Part shown: positions 6,659 to 13,048 of the stretch, piece by piece
Layout of the letters: each line of letters begins with the position of its first letter
Position numbering within the stretch: the first letter of the stretch is position 1
Virus record (IMG/VR): IMGVR_UViG_3300046169_000053
Span: 1 to 31,480 of that record
Strand: one strand, 5' to 3'
Origin: a virus
DNA length: 31,480 nucleotides
Program-made: the position numbers and the translations under genes
Notes under the pieces: generated by a model
Seen by the model: only the letters and a program-made list of their open reading frames with translations
Told to the model about the DNA's origin: nothing
The model's database searches: none

Positions 6659-7178
6659 CAGGAAAGTAATTAATTACCCCTGAATAAACAGGTATCTTTT
6701 TTCTATTCTCCTTCGGAGGATTTACATAGTCACTGTAATCGGACACATATCCTCCACCATAAAACGCTTTTTTAGGATCATTCATAATATTGTTCGCTTC
6801 TTTTATATCTAAGTATGCCACTTCCTTCTCTACTCTAGCCCCATTAGCGAACTCAGTAGTAGCTGGATTTCTTCTGTTGATTTCCCACTTAGGCTCAACC
6901 CAAAATAGATTAAATACGAATACGCCACTTGGAGTGCTACAAATATACATAGGTATATCGAGATTGTCTTCGCAAACCTCAATGATCGCATCAAACTTCT
7001 TTTTTTCAATAAGTAATGTGTCATAATGTTTTCTTCTGCATTTAAGTTCTATACGGTGCCTGCCCTTTGGCGAGTAACAATCCCATCTACTCATTTGGCT
7101 TTTAGCCTTGACAAGGTCCGGATACTTACTGCGTTTAAGAAAGTCGAATAAATCGGCTTCTTTATTTATAGGCTCCAT
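6600..7178 (-). CDS. PD-(D/E)XK-like nuclease, 192 aa
   Basis: Residues about 30-65 read SRWDCYSPKGRHRIELKCRR followed by KHYDTLLIEKKKFDAII. An acidic residue, then E-x-K on a predicted strand, then a helix with conserved K suggests a restriction-endonuclease-like fold. PMYICSTPSGVFVFNL would be the next core strands. The substrate is unknown; a role in recombination or genome processing is inference. The CTGCGTTTAA 10-mer at 7129 encodes part of LKRS near the N-terminus. Confidence 0.6.
   Translation of the reverse strand: MEPINKEADLFDFLKRSKYPDLVKAKSQMSRWDCYSPKGRHRIELKCRRKHYDTLLIEKKKFDAIIEVCEDNLDIPMYICSTPSGVFVFNLFWVEPKWEINRRNPATTEFANGARVEKEVAYLDIKEANNIMNDPKKAFYGGGYVSDYSDYVNPPKENRKKIPVYSGVINYFPDAIKEVAKCSYAGHATAQS
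7129..7138 (+). repeat. CTGCGTTTAA inside nuclease gene
   Basis: Exact copy; the coding strand reads CTTAAACGCAGTAAG (LKRSK) near the protein N-terminus. Confidence 0.85.
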
Positions 7179-7581
7179 ATAATGTTTTTAATGGTTTGAA
7201 TATACTATTAATAAAACAAGAGTTACAGTTCGTCTGCTTTCTATTTTCCCTGAAAACCCTGTTGTAAATCTCGACCATTCGCTTTACTTGGTCAGCATCT
7301 AATCTTCCGACTCCGCTTTCAATTATCTCACTAATGAAGTCATATTCACCCTCAAGTAAGCACTCAGGTTTCTTGTACCTGAATTTCTTATTAAGGATTT
7401 TCTTACGCTGATCACAACCGCAATCTTCTCCAGCTAAGAACTTTACAGCCTTCTTTATTCCTGTAGCTGTAGTTATCTTCTCTATGGTATCACCCAGCCC
7501 TTTTGGGGCTGAGTCATACTTGGCCTTCCACTCTTTGTATGCTTTGGTTCGTTTATCTTTTGGTGCTTCTGGTGTACTCAT
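7162..7581 (-). CDS. Conserved Cys-containing phage protein, 139 aa
   Basis: The segment GLGDTIEKITTATGIKKAVK followed by FLAGEDCGCDQRKKILN is a pattern I associate with phages of Bacteroidota. Cysteines in DCGCD and TNCNSC could form a metal site. The middle (DADQVKRMVEIYNRVF) is helical. No biochemical role is known to me. The ATG overlaps the stop of the small upstream gene, and the 3' end overlaps the nuclease start by 17 bases. Confidence 0.7.
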   Translation of the reverse strand: MSTPEAPKDKRTKAYKEWKAKYDSAPKGLGDTIEKITTATGIKKAVKFLAGEDCGCDQRKKILNKKFRYKKPECLLEGEYDFISEIIESGVGRLDADQVKRMVEIYNRVFRENRKQTNCNSCFINSIFKPLKTLYGAYK

Positions 7582-7718
7582 TTTCCTTTAATTAATGCCC
7601 TATCAACATAAGATGATTTTCTGTTAGTTCTACTGTAGTAGTATGTACTATTAAATTCAGTTGTAGGGATGAATTTTATGTTTTTATTTATCTCTGCTTT
7701 TGTTTTTCTGCGTTTCAT
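7578..7718 (-). CDS. Small basic protein, 46 aa
   Basis: Sequence begins MKRRKTKAEINKNIKFIPTT and ends RALIKGK. It is strongly basic, with a Tyr-rich middle (STYYYSRTN). Both ends overlap neighbours through ATGA junctions: its ATG with the stop of the sigma-factor gene, its TGA with the start at 7581. That arrangement supports translation. It may bind nucleic acid; no family recognised. Confidence 0.65.
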   Translation of the reverse strand: MKRRKTKAEINKNIKFIPTTEFNSTYYYSRTNRKSSYVDRALIKGK

Positions 7719-8275
7719 ATCTTATCGTAATCTTGGTTAAAAAAGTCTTCTATGTCCTCACCGAACTTTTCTTCAATAATCCTTCTGTAGTTCTTGCAAG
7801 AATTATATATGCTCGTAAGTGAAATCTTTGTATCGCTAGCAATGTCTCTAAGAGACTGATTAGTATAGTAGTATAGCTTGAATAGCTTTTGGTCGTACCA
7901 ATGCCAAGTAGAAACTTCCTTATCAATGGCTTCAAATATATTAAAATATGCCTCCTCCATAAGGTCATTTTCCTTTGTTTCTTCTGGAACTTCCGCAAGA
8001 GATGAAAGGATATTGATGCTTTCAGCATTGGAATAGTCTTTACTGATTTCTGTCTTCTGACTCTTTTTAGCATCATAGAACAGGTTGCGTAAAGTGATAT
8101 ATATAAAGTAAGAATTAACCTCACCATCTTTTATTATTTTTTCTGGGTTATCGATATATCTATTTAGTCTTAGGTACATATCTTGGACAATGTCATTAGC
8201 CAGGTGTACATCTTTACAGATAGACACGGCCATTGAAATCCACTCCTTATGCCTCTTGGTTAGTATCTCCCACAT
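7715..8275 (-). CDS. Phage RNA polymerase sigma-70 family factor (ECF-like), 186 aa
   Basis: Residues about 10-70 resemble region 2 (ANDIVQDMYLRLNRYI, then YFIYITLRNLFYDAKKS), which contacts core polymerase and melts the -10 region. Residues about 125-170 resemble region 4 with an HTH (QKLFKLYYYTNQSLRDIA, then ISLTSIYNSCKNYRRII). The acidic linker between them has no extra domain, as in ECF sigmas. It may direct host polymerase to phage promoters; the shared element before four structural units is the obvious candidate target, but that link is inference. Confidence 0.85.
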   Translation of the reverse strand: MWEILTKRHKEWISMAVSICKDVHLANDIVQDMYLRLNRYIDNPEKIIKDGEVNSYFIYITLRNLFYDAKKSQKTEISKDYSNAESINILSSLAEVPEETKENDLMEEAYFNIFEAIDKEVSTWHWYDQKLFKLYYYTNQSLRDIASDTKISLTSIYNSCKNYRRIIEEKFGEDIEDFFNQDYDKI

Positions 8276-8423
8276 AGTATATAAAGGTTATTCCAAATAT
8301 AAAAAAAAGAAGCTGAATCATAATATAATCCCCAACTTCTTCAAAGGTTTCGTCTAATGCTGCATCCTTAAAGTTAACTCCAGCGACACAACCGTAAATA
8401 GGAAAAAATGATATTCCGAACAT
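8247..8423 (-). CDS. Small membrane protein, 58 aa
   Basis: ATG at 8423 gives MFGISFFPIYGCVAGVNFKD, an acidic middle, then a hydrophobic segment (IQLLFFIFGITFIYYVG, residues about 36-52) and stop. It is probably a single-pass inner-membrane protein. The end overlaps the start of the sigma gene by 29 bases. Function unknown. Confidence 0.6.
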   Translation of the reverse strand: MFGISFFPIYGCVAGVNFKDAALDETFEEVGDYIMIQLLFFIFGITFIYYVGDTNQEA

Positions 8424-8438
8424 ATTAAATTGTTTGCA

Positions 8439-8858
8439 CTAATATAGTAATTTTATTTCAATATAATCGCTTTCTCCGTAAAATTTTCTTAAATCTCTTA
8501 CCTCAACGATATTTTGGTCCTGCTCGAATATAGTTCCTTCCAAAGCATCTATGAATGCTTTGTTCAGGTTGTCTAGTAAGTCTGGCTTAGTGGCCTTTGG
8601 CATACCTATTATTCTGCGTTTAAGAGCTGTGGACTTAGTAAAAGCAAAACAATAATGCAGATGCTCTACTATAATCGGAGTACCTGCTCTTATTATTTCA
8701 AACCCATCTTCTACTTGCGACATTGCGCTGTAGGCAATGGCCTTTTTAAAGTCAAGTATTTTCTTTGGTGTGTAAGCAATACCGTTCCGGCCCCTTCTAA
8801 AGGATTGGTGCGGTGTTGGTCTTATATCAAAATGAAGTGTCAATTCTGAGTATGTCAT
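8439..8858 (-). CDS. rusA: RusA-family Holliday junction resolvase, 139 aa
   Basis: Cleaves four-way DNA junctions during recombination and packaging. The family core is present: TKPDLLDNLNKAFIDALEG followed by IFEQDQNIVEVRDLRKFYG, with the catalytic Asp residues of KPDLDN and the later D. The basic N-terminus (RPTPHQSFRRGR) suits DNA binding, and the length is normal for the family. It overlaps the end of the RepA-like gene by 32 bases. CTGCGTTTAA at 8614 encodes part of ALKRR. Confidence 0.92.
   Translation of the reverse strand: MTYSELTLHFDIRPTPHQSFRRGRNGIAYTPKKILDFKKAIAYSAMSQVEDGFEIIRAGTPIIVEHLHYCFAFTKSTALKRRIIGMPKATKPDLLDNLNKAFIDALEGTIFEQDQNIVEVRDLRKFYGESDYIEIKLLY
8614..8623 (+). repeat. 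CTGCGTTTAA inside rusA
   Basis: Exact copy; it encodes LKRR on the coding strand. A one-mismatch copy (CTGCGTTTAC) lies at 8933 in the next gene, encoding CKRSRS. Confidence 0.85.
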
Positions 8859-9648
8859 CTATCTTATCTATTATTCGTGGAGTACCTTGCCTATCCACCT
8901 CAAAGCTGAATTGCTCAAAGGGGTAGGACCTACTGCGTTTACATATAACGTCAACTATGTCTTCGTTGTCTTCTTTTAGTTTAAGCTGTATCTGTGTCTC
9001 TGTTTTCTTCTCTAGGAACGAACCCAAGTGTCCTGTAGGTTTGTCGCTATTGAAGTTACTATGGATAACTACCATAATATGAACGTTATACTCTTCGCTC
9101 CATCTCATTATCTCTTGGACTATAGCTGCTGATTCCTTAATGTCGTTAACGTCTAACACTAAGGTCAGCAACACCATCGATAATAACAAGACCCTGTTTC
9201 GTCTTGGTATTTATGTAAGTACCAATCTATAAACTTTACCCTTTCATTTGCAGGCAATGTCCTCATTGCATACGGATCATAATCCAAGCCATCATATTTA
9301 GATATATCTAATACTCTTCGGAATACCTTTTGAGCGTGGAATATACCTTGCTCAGTATCAAAGTGTACTAACCTAAGGTCTTCTCTATGCCCTCTAATTG
9401 CGCCCGTGCAGTCCGTTTTACCGGACAGGTAGGCTCCTGCAATCATTGATATGAAAGAATGTCTTCTTACTTTTTGGTGGTGCTTGTACAAAGCTGAAGT
9501 TTCCATAGGTTCCTATGGGTGTTGGATATGTGTCGTCTTTTGATTTGTATGTGCCGTAGCTAACGGCTATTGGTGGGTACTCAACCTCTGCGTATGGGTT
9601 TACCGATAATTCTGTTCTTAACTGTTCGTATCTTTCGTCTAATGTCAT
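8827..9648 (-). CDS. RepA-like RecA-fold ATPase, three frameshifts
   Basis: Reconstructed as about 272 aa, similar to phage/plasmid RepA-type AAA_25 ATPases (hexameric helicase or recombination ATPase). Walker A variant: QAPPKSKKTFFISMIAGAYL. Walker B: GLVIIDGVADL, then VLDVNDIKESAAIVQEIMRW and MVVIHSNFNSDKPTGHLGS. Frame breaks lie at 9454-9456 (AAA), 9192-9194 (CCC) and 9161-9162 (AA) on the plus strand; dropping one base at each restores one continuous frame. Read literally, Walker A, the middle and the C-terminus fall in separate short frames and Walker B in none that is translated. Either the sequence has errors or the gene is dead. Confidence 0.8.
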
Positions 9649-9670
9649 CTCTCTTAAAATTAGTGGTTAA

Positions 9671-9700
9671 AAAAGGGTGAGGTTTTAAGCCCACCCTTTA
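9671..9700 (-). terminator. Terminator after 9722-10006 gene
   Basis: AAAGGGTG and CACCCTTT arms enclose a short loop; on the minus strand the hairpin is followed by TTTTTTAACC. It ends the ERF unit just before the RepA-like gene. Confidence 0.75.
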
Positions 9701-9721
9701 AGTAAAACAAAAGAGACAACA

Positions 9722-10006
9722 CTAGAACTCTAAATTAGAGTCAAGGGTTTCGGTTTCGGCTGGAGCTAAATCTCTAGCCGTTTTTATAATCCCATCAGTC
9801 CAGACAACTTTGCCGTTTCCGATATAGGCTTTTTTGGTTTTAGCTTCACGCTCCTCTTTTGATTGAGCGTAGAAGACGGATGCATTCTGACCGTATTCAG
9901 ACAACTCATCACGAGTTGCTACAGTTAGATTAAGGTATTGACCCTTATTTAATTTAGTTTTATCGATTTTCTTTACATCGATTGATATTTCAGTTAATGC
10001 TGCCAT
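9722..10006 (-). CDS. Conserved phage protein next to ERF, 94 aa
   Basis: The strand-rich middle (KGQYLNLTVATRDELSEYG) is followed by ASVFYAQSKEEREAKTKKAY and IGNGKVVW. The pattern (Y.nLtv...d.yG...s...Q.kEER.ak....yiGNGK) is one I associate with small proteins beside recombination genes in Bacteroidota phages. A single-strand DNA-binding or accessory recombination role is inference from position. It begins 2 bases after the ERF stop and is followed by a terminator. Confidence 0.65.
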   Translation of the reverse strand: MAALTEISIDVKKIDKTKLNKGQYLNLTVATRDELSEYGQNASVFYAQSKEEREAKTKKAYIGNGKVVWTDGIIKTARDLAPAETETLDSNLEF

Positions 10007-10008
10007 AT

Positions 10009-10572
10009 TTATTTATTTACAAGTTTAATTTTCGCTGCATCTGAAATGTTGTATTTCAGTTGCACCTTTTCTATGTTACCTCCATTATCCATATAGTTCT
10101 TTACTTTATCGAACTCAGGGGTATTCGGTTTAAGAATAGCTTTCTTTGTATCAACCTTTTGTGGTTGAGCAGTAGCTGTCTTTCCGTGTGTGTTAGTCGC
10201 ATCTGCATCTTTGGTGTCATCAATTAAGAATAAACCGTTTAACGCATACTTGCGAGCGTATGAAGAAGAAGAACCAAACGATTGGGCAATATCCATTCCC
10301 TTTCTGTTTGGGTCAACCCCAGCCTGCGCACTTACGGTAATTTCGTCTGTGCCGTCAGTAATCTTAGCCAATGCTTCAATAAATGGAATTTCTCCATTGT
10401 AGAATTGGTCGTCTATAGTCAGAACAATTCCTTGCTCTGCGAGAAGCGGTTTGACAGCCTCTAGGATGTCTTCACAGCTTCGGTAGTTATACTTGCCAAA
10501 GTTATTCCTTTGGTTCTTCGGTGCTTTCAGTCTCCCCTGAATAGCAACCAACTTATTTACTAGCGTAGTCAT
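10009..10572 (-). CDS. erf: ERF-family single-strand annealing recombinase, 187 aa
   Basis: Pairs complementary single strands for recombination and genome circularisation. N-terminal core: LVAIQGRLKAPKNQRNNFGK, then YNYRSCEDILEAVKPLLAEQ, then FGSSSSYARKYALNGLFLID, typical of ERF/Rad52-like annealers. The C-terminal third (from about residue 135) is a flexible linker plus a short helical tail. The start ATG lies 4 bases after a TATATTTG -7 box. Confidence 0.9.
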   Translation of the reverse strand: MTTLVNKLVAIQGRLKAPKNQRNNFGKYNYRSCEDILEAVKPLLAEQGIVLTIDDQFYNGEIPFIEALAKITDGTDEITVSAQAGVDPNRKGMDIAQSFGSSSSYARKYALNGLFLIDDTKDADATNTHGKTATAQPQKVDTKKAILKPNTPEFDKVKNYMDNGGNIEKVQLKYNISDAAKIKLVNK

Positions 10573-10576
10573 AGTG

Positions 10577-10605
10577 CAAATATATACATTATTTTTGATT
10601 TACAA
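10577..10605 (-). promoter_or_regulatory. Bacteroidota-type promoter for erf
   Basis: On the minus strand TTTG (about 10606-10603) precedes TATATTTG (10584-10577) by 18 bases, followed by C. The ATG at 10572 is only 4 bases further, the same spacing as at 1491. No TTAACATT operators are visible here. Confidence 0.65.
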
Positions 10606-10803
10606 AATAATATTTTTTTCCTTGTAATAACGTAATCTTTCAACGTCTAACAACTCTCTTTGCTTTTTGGTTATGTATTTGTAAAAACTCTTTCTACTTA
10701 CCGCTACAGCCTTTAAAGATAAGTCTAAACTAACTCCTTTACTAACCATATCGATTACAGTAGGAAAATTATCCTGAACCATACTCTTTTTCTTTTTATT
10801 CAT
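10600..10803 (-). CDS. Small HTH protein, 67 aa
   Basis: Residues about 20-45 (VSKGVSLDLSLKAVAVSRKS then FYKYITKK) look like a helix-turn-helix of the kind found in small terminase-like or regulatory proteins. The N-terminus is very basic (MNKKKKS). It may be a DNA-binding regulator; it is the only small free-standing HTH I see and so a candidate binder of the operator arrays. The gene ends within the erf promoter region. Confidence 0.6.
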   Translation of the reverse strand: MNKKKKSMVQDNFPTVIDMVSKGVSLDLSLKAVAVSRKSFYKYITKKQRELLDVERLRYYKEKNIIL

Positions 10804-10807
10804 AATA

Positions 10808-11054
10808 TTAAGAATTTATCTCTTCATACTCCTCACACTTAAAAGACAACATACCGACTTTTATATCACTTTCGTGGCACTCCTGTTTGAGGCTTTTAAT
10901 CAGCGTATTATTCTCTCTGCATTCTAAGTGTAAATTAGCCACATATACGGCTATCTCATTCAGTGATTGCACGACCTGAGGGTCGTGGTCTTTTAGTGTC
11001 TGTGATATTAAGTCGAAAGTTATTGTAAAAGTTTATTTCGTGTATTGCATCCAT
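10808..11054 (-). CDS. Small hypothetical protein, one frameshift, about 81 aa
   Basis: ATG at 11054 reads MDAIHEINF and then leaves frame; dropping one base from the AAAA run at 11027-11030 continues TITFDLISQTLKDHDPQVVQ, SLNEIAVYVANLHLECREN and on to a stop at 10808, just before the HTH gene. The C-terminal frame has no good start of its own and a helical, gene-like composition, so I join the two. No family recognised. Confidence 0.5.
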
Positions 11055-11113
11055 ATCTTTATGTTTTATGCTGCTAATATATAAAACTTTTTTCTAAATG
11101 CCTAATGTAATAT

Positions 11114-11142
11114 TATTACATACAATTTATTTGTATGTAATA
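11114..11142. repeat. 12-bp perfect inverted repeat
   Basis: TATTACATACAA (11114-11125) and TTGTATGTAATA (11131-11142) flank a 5-base loop. It borders the AT tract at 11143-11210 and may be a replication-protein or regulator site. Confidence 0.75.
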
Positions 11143-11210
11143 GTATATATAATATATAATATAATAATAATATATAATATAATAATAAAGTATAATATAT
11201 AATATAATAT
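11143..11210. other. Nearly pure A/T tract, candidate DNA-unwinding element
   Basis: About 68 bases of TATAAT/ATAATA repeats with only two G residues and no C, flanked by a 12-bp inverted repeat and a G/C hairpin. I see no gene between 11055 and 11243. Its place between replication and lysis genes suits an origin, but that is inference. Confidence 0.5.
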
Positions 11211-11211
11211 A

Positions 11212-11241
11212 GGGCGTAATCCCTTTAAAGGGGATTAGCCC
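11212..11241 (-). terminator. Hairpin after the M15-like gene
   Basis: GGGCTAATCCC and GGGATTACGCCC pair on the minus strand with one bulge, followed by TATATTATATT. It lies just after the stop at 11244, so it probably ends the late structural/lysis transcript. Confidence 0.6.
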
Positions 11242-11243
11242 AC

Positions 11244-11647
11244 TTATTTTATACTTCTTTCGTGTATTATTTCAAATGGAAATATGGAATCAGCCTTCAT
11301 ATCATCGTTATCTACATAGATGTAATTGTTGTGTATTCCTATACGGGTAAAGCCAGCTTCAAGCAAGGGCTGCTATTATCCGGTACCGTTTATATGTGTG
11401 TTTGCATTGTATTACGGCTGCTCTGCCGATCAAGTGTGATGAATGCTCAAGTTCGTTTATTTTGCCTCTGCACCCGTAACAGACAAAACCCTTAAGTACT
11501 TTGAACTTTAGCTCGGCTAAATCCCTTGCTTCGTCCAACATCTTCAGGAAATGTCTATCCATATTCTTGAAAGCCTGTAGAGTGCTTACTGCACCACTGA
11601 CAGTCAAATTCTTCGTATTCGAAGTTTTTAAGCTCGTGTATACCCAC
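11244..11647 (-). pseudogene. Degenerate M15-peptidase-like paralogue, two frameshifts
   Basis: Resembles the M15 endolysin at 12188-12544: MDRHFLKMLDEARDLAELKF against MDKRILVMLDEARDKFDKPI, and EAGFTRIGIHNNYIYVDND against DVGFKRIGVAKNFIHADID. Of the three zinc ligands, the His in SSHL remains, but the Asp of AVDIH is replaced (RAAVIQCK) and the last His is Tyr (YIYVD). Frame breaks at 11594-11595 and 11367-11369 are repaired by dropping one base each. The putative GTG start lies inside a CTGCGTTTAA copy. It is either decayed or a non-catalytic wall-binding relative. Confidence 0.65.
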
Positions 11648-11677
11648 TGCGTTTAAGAATTAGCCTACTGCGTTTAA
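11647..11677 (+). repeat. Two CTGCGTTTAA copies, 21 bases apart
   Basis: Exact copies at 11647-11656 and 11668-11677 fill the short gap between the stop at 11681 and the GTG at 11647. Confidence 0.9.
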
Positions 11678-11680
11678 TGA

Positions 11681-11806
11681 TTAACGCCCTTGACCTCTAT
11701 AAGCTTTCTTGTGTCCTCTCTTGCCTGGTGATGCATTTTTAGAATGCACACCTGGTCTTTTTGTTTTACCGCCTCCTCTGTATAGACTATCTATCTTCTT
11801 TGCCAC
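11681..11806 (-). CDS. Small basic conserved phage protein, 41 aa
   Basis: GTG at 11806 opens VAKKIDSLYRGGGKTKRPGV followed by HSKNASPGKRGHKKAYRGQG. Very basic and Gly-rich. The K..GVHSKN....YRGQGR pattern resembles small proteins I associate with Bacteroidota phage lysis/structural clusters, so I accept it despite its size. It overlaps the end of the holin-like gene by 20 bases. Function unknown; nucleic-acid or virion association is a guess. Confidence 0.65.
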   Translation of the reverse strand: MAKKIDSLYRGGGKTKRPGVHSKNASPGKRGHKKAYRGQGR

Positions 11807-12188
11807 TTTTCTTATTCTTTTCCCAAGTTCTACCTACGAAGTAAGCTCCATAAACCGTTATAAGTAAGCTCTGGAATATTGGAACGTACTGCTCCTGTAC
11901 CTTAAATCCCCCTATATTACCATCCGTAAAAGCTAGTAGGGTAAACATCACTGTCAGGAATACCAATACAAGAGGACGTATGTTCTTTGATAAGAACGAG
12001 TCCGATTGCATATCGTACTTCCAACGCTCCGTTACTTGGTCCTGTGCCTCCTTGTCAGCCTGCTCAAGCAGCTCCTGAAGCTTCTGCTTGGCTTCTAAGC
12101 GTTCTTCGTCACTTGTGTGGAGGTTGTCTATTACTTTCCCAATATCATTCAGTAAACCGCCTGTAATGGCTTGAAATAGCTTCTTCAT
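11787..12188 (-). CDS. Holin-like protein (GTA_holin_3TM type), 133 aa
   Basis: N-terminal helical, charged part (EERLEAKQKLQELLEQADKE), then RWKYDMQSDSFLSKNIRPLV leading into a hydrophobic segment (LVFLTVMFTLLAF), a short loop and a second hydrophobic segment (FQSLLITVYGAYFVG). The W..D..S.SFLS..IRP signature fits the 3TM holin family of gene-transfer agents and phages. Probably forms inner-membrane lesions for lysis. Start MKKLFQAITG at 12188 overlaps the stop of the M15 gene (TAATG). Confidence 0.8.
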   Translation of the reverse strand: MKKLFQAITGGLLNDIGKVIDNLHTSDEERLEAKQKLQELLEQADKEAQDQVTERWKYDMQSDSFLSKNIRPLVLVFLTVMFTLLAFTDGNIGGFKVQEQYVPIFQSLLITVYGAYFVGRTWEKNKKSGKEDR

Positions 12189-12544
12189 TAGTATAACCAA
12201 GTTAAGTTTTGTGATTTGTCTGTGTCGATATCAGCGTGAATAAAGTTTTTGGCAACCCCAATGCGTTTAAAGCCTACGTCTAAAAGGCAGGTAATTAAGT
12301 TGTGTCTGTCTCTTGAGTTATCGCAATGGATATCCACAGCCAATCCTTTGAGATGGCTGCTGGATTCTACACCACCAACCTCTTCATTCCAGAAAGGCGT
12401 TCTGAACCCACTAGTTATGTGAATGGGCTTGTCAAACTTATCTCTAGCCTCATCAAGCATCACCAAAATACGCTTGTCCATCATCTGACCACTACCTTGT
12501 ACATCAGGACTGTCAAACTCTGAATAGTTAAAGTATCTTAACAT
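12188..12544 (-). CDS. Peptidase M15 family endolysin, 118 aa
   Basis: Zinc D,D-/L,D-carboxypeptidase-type lysin that cuts peptidoglycan peptides. All ligands are visible: SSSHLKGLAVDIHC (His and Asp) and KNFIHADID (second His). I start at MLRYFNYSEFDSPDV (12544), as relatives do; a start at 12562 adds six residues. It lies directly upstream of the holin-like gene, forming a lysis cassette. No signal peptide, so release should need the holin. Confidence 0.92.
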   Translation of the reverse strand: MLRYFNYSEFDSPDVQGSGQMMDKRILVMLDEARDKFDKPIHITSGFRTPFWNEEVGGVESSSHLKGLAVDIHCDNSRDRHNLITCLLDVGFKRIGVAKNFIHADIDTDKSQNLTWLY

Positions 12545-12572
12545 AAACCGCAATAAATACAAATATCACACA

Positions 12573-12728
12573 TTATTTCTTCTTTTTTAACTCGTACCAC
12601 TTTTGAACCGTGTAGCCAATAGTAACAACAAGTAAAAGTATCTTAAGACTATCTTCTAATACATCCATAGTGCTGACTGTTATAGCTGATAAGTTGATTG
12701 CATAAAGTTTAACCGAGTTTAAGTCCAT
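12573..12728 (-). CDS. Small membrane protein, possible second holin/antiholin, 51 aa
   Basis: ATG at 12728 opens MDLNSVKLYAINLSAITVST, then an acidic spot (MDVLEDS), one transmembrane helix (LKILLLVVTIGYTVQ) and a basic end (KWYELKKKK). The single span, cytoplasmic-side charge and position next to the lysin suit a holin or antiholin. Starts 2 bases after the 12731 stop. Confidence 0.65.
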   Translation of the reverse strand: MDLNSVKLYAINLSAITVSTMDVLEDSLKILLLVVTIGYTVQKWYELKKKK

Positions 12729-12730
12729 AA

Positions 12731-13048
12731 TTAAAAGTTTCTACCTAAAAAGGTGTGTACACCGTTTCCTTCAACGGTTATTTCGTAAGACTTCCATCCA
12801 TAAGGACTTTCATCTAAATCGTTCCACAGCACGTCTATGCTGTACTTGTCTGCGTATTCAGGCTCTACTGACCACTCATCGTTTTCATCATCCCACACAG
12901 GCTCATTCGTAATGATATGTCCTATATGGACAATAGCGTGGTTGCCCTCCAAGTAAGAGTGTCCGTCTATCTCGCTATGTGGAAGTGAGGCAATCTTTTG
13001 CTCTGCCTGTTCCTTTGAGTTAAACTCGTATTTCTTGAATAGTTCCAT
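12731..13048 (-). CDS. Conserved structural-region hypothetical protein, 105 aa
   Basis: Begins MELFKKYEFNSKEQAEQKIA with the core HAIVHIGHIITNEPVW and YSIDVLWNDLDESPYGWKSY. Proteins with the order EF.SKEQAE..I..LP..........H.IVHLGHI.......Y.VDVLW are common among Bacteroidota phage tail-end genes; function unknown. Its start overlaps the stop of the 13048-14220 gene. Confidence 0.7.
   Translation of the reverse strand: MELFKKYEFNSKEQAEQKIASLPHSEIDGHSYLEGNHAIVHIGHIITNEPVWDDENDEWSVEPEYADKYSIDVLWNDLDESPYGWKSYEITVEGNGVHTFLGRNF

Noticed and set aside
8827-9648. Programmed frameshifting in the RepA-like gene
   Set aside because: It would need three separate +1 shifts without recognisable shift signals, far from stop codons; error or decay is simpler.
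12261-12270. ATGCGTTTAA in the M15 lysin as a further dispersed repeat
   Set aside because: It encodes the family-typical GFKRIG and differs in the first bases, so protein constraint explains it.
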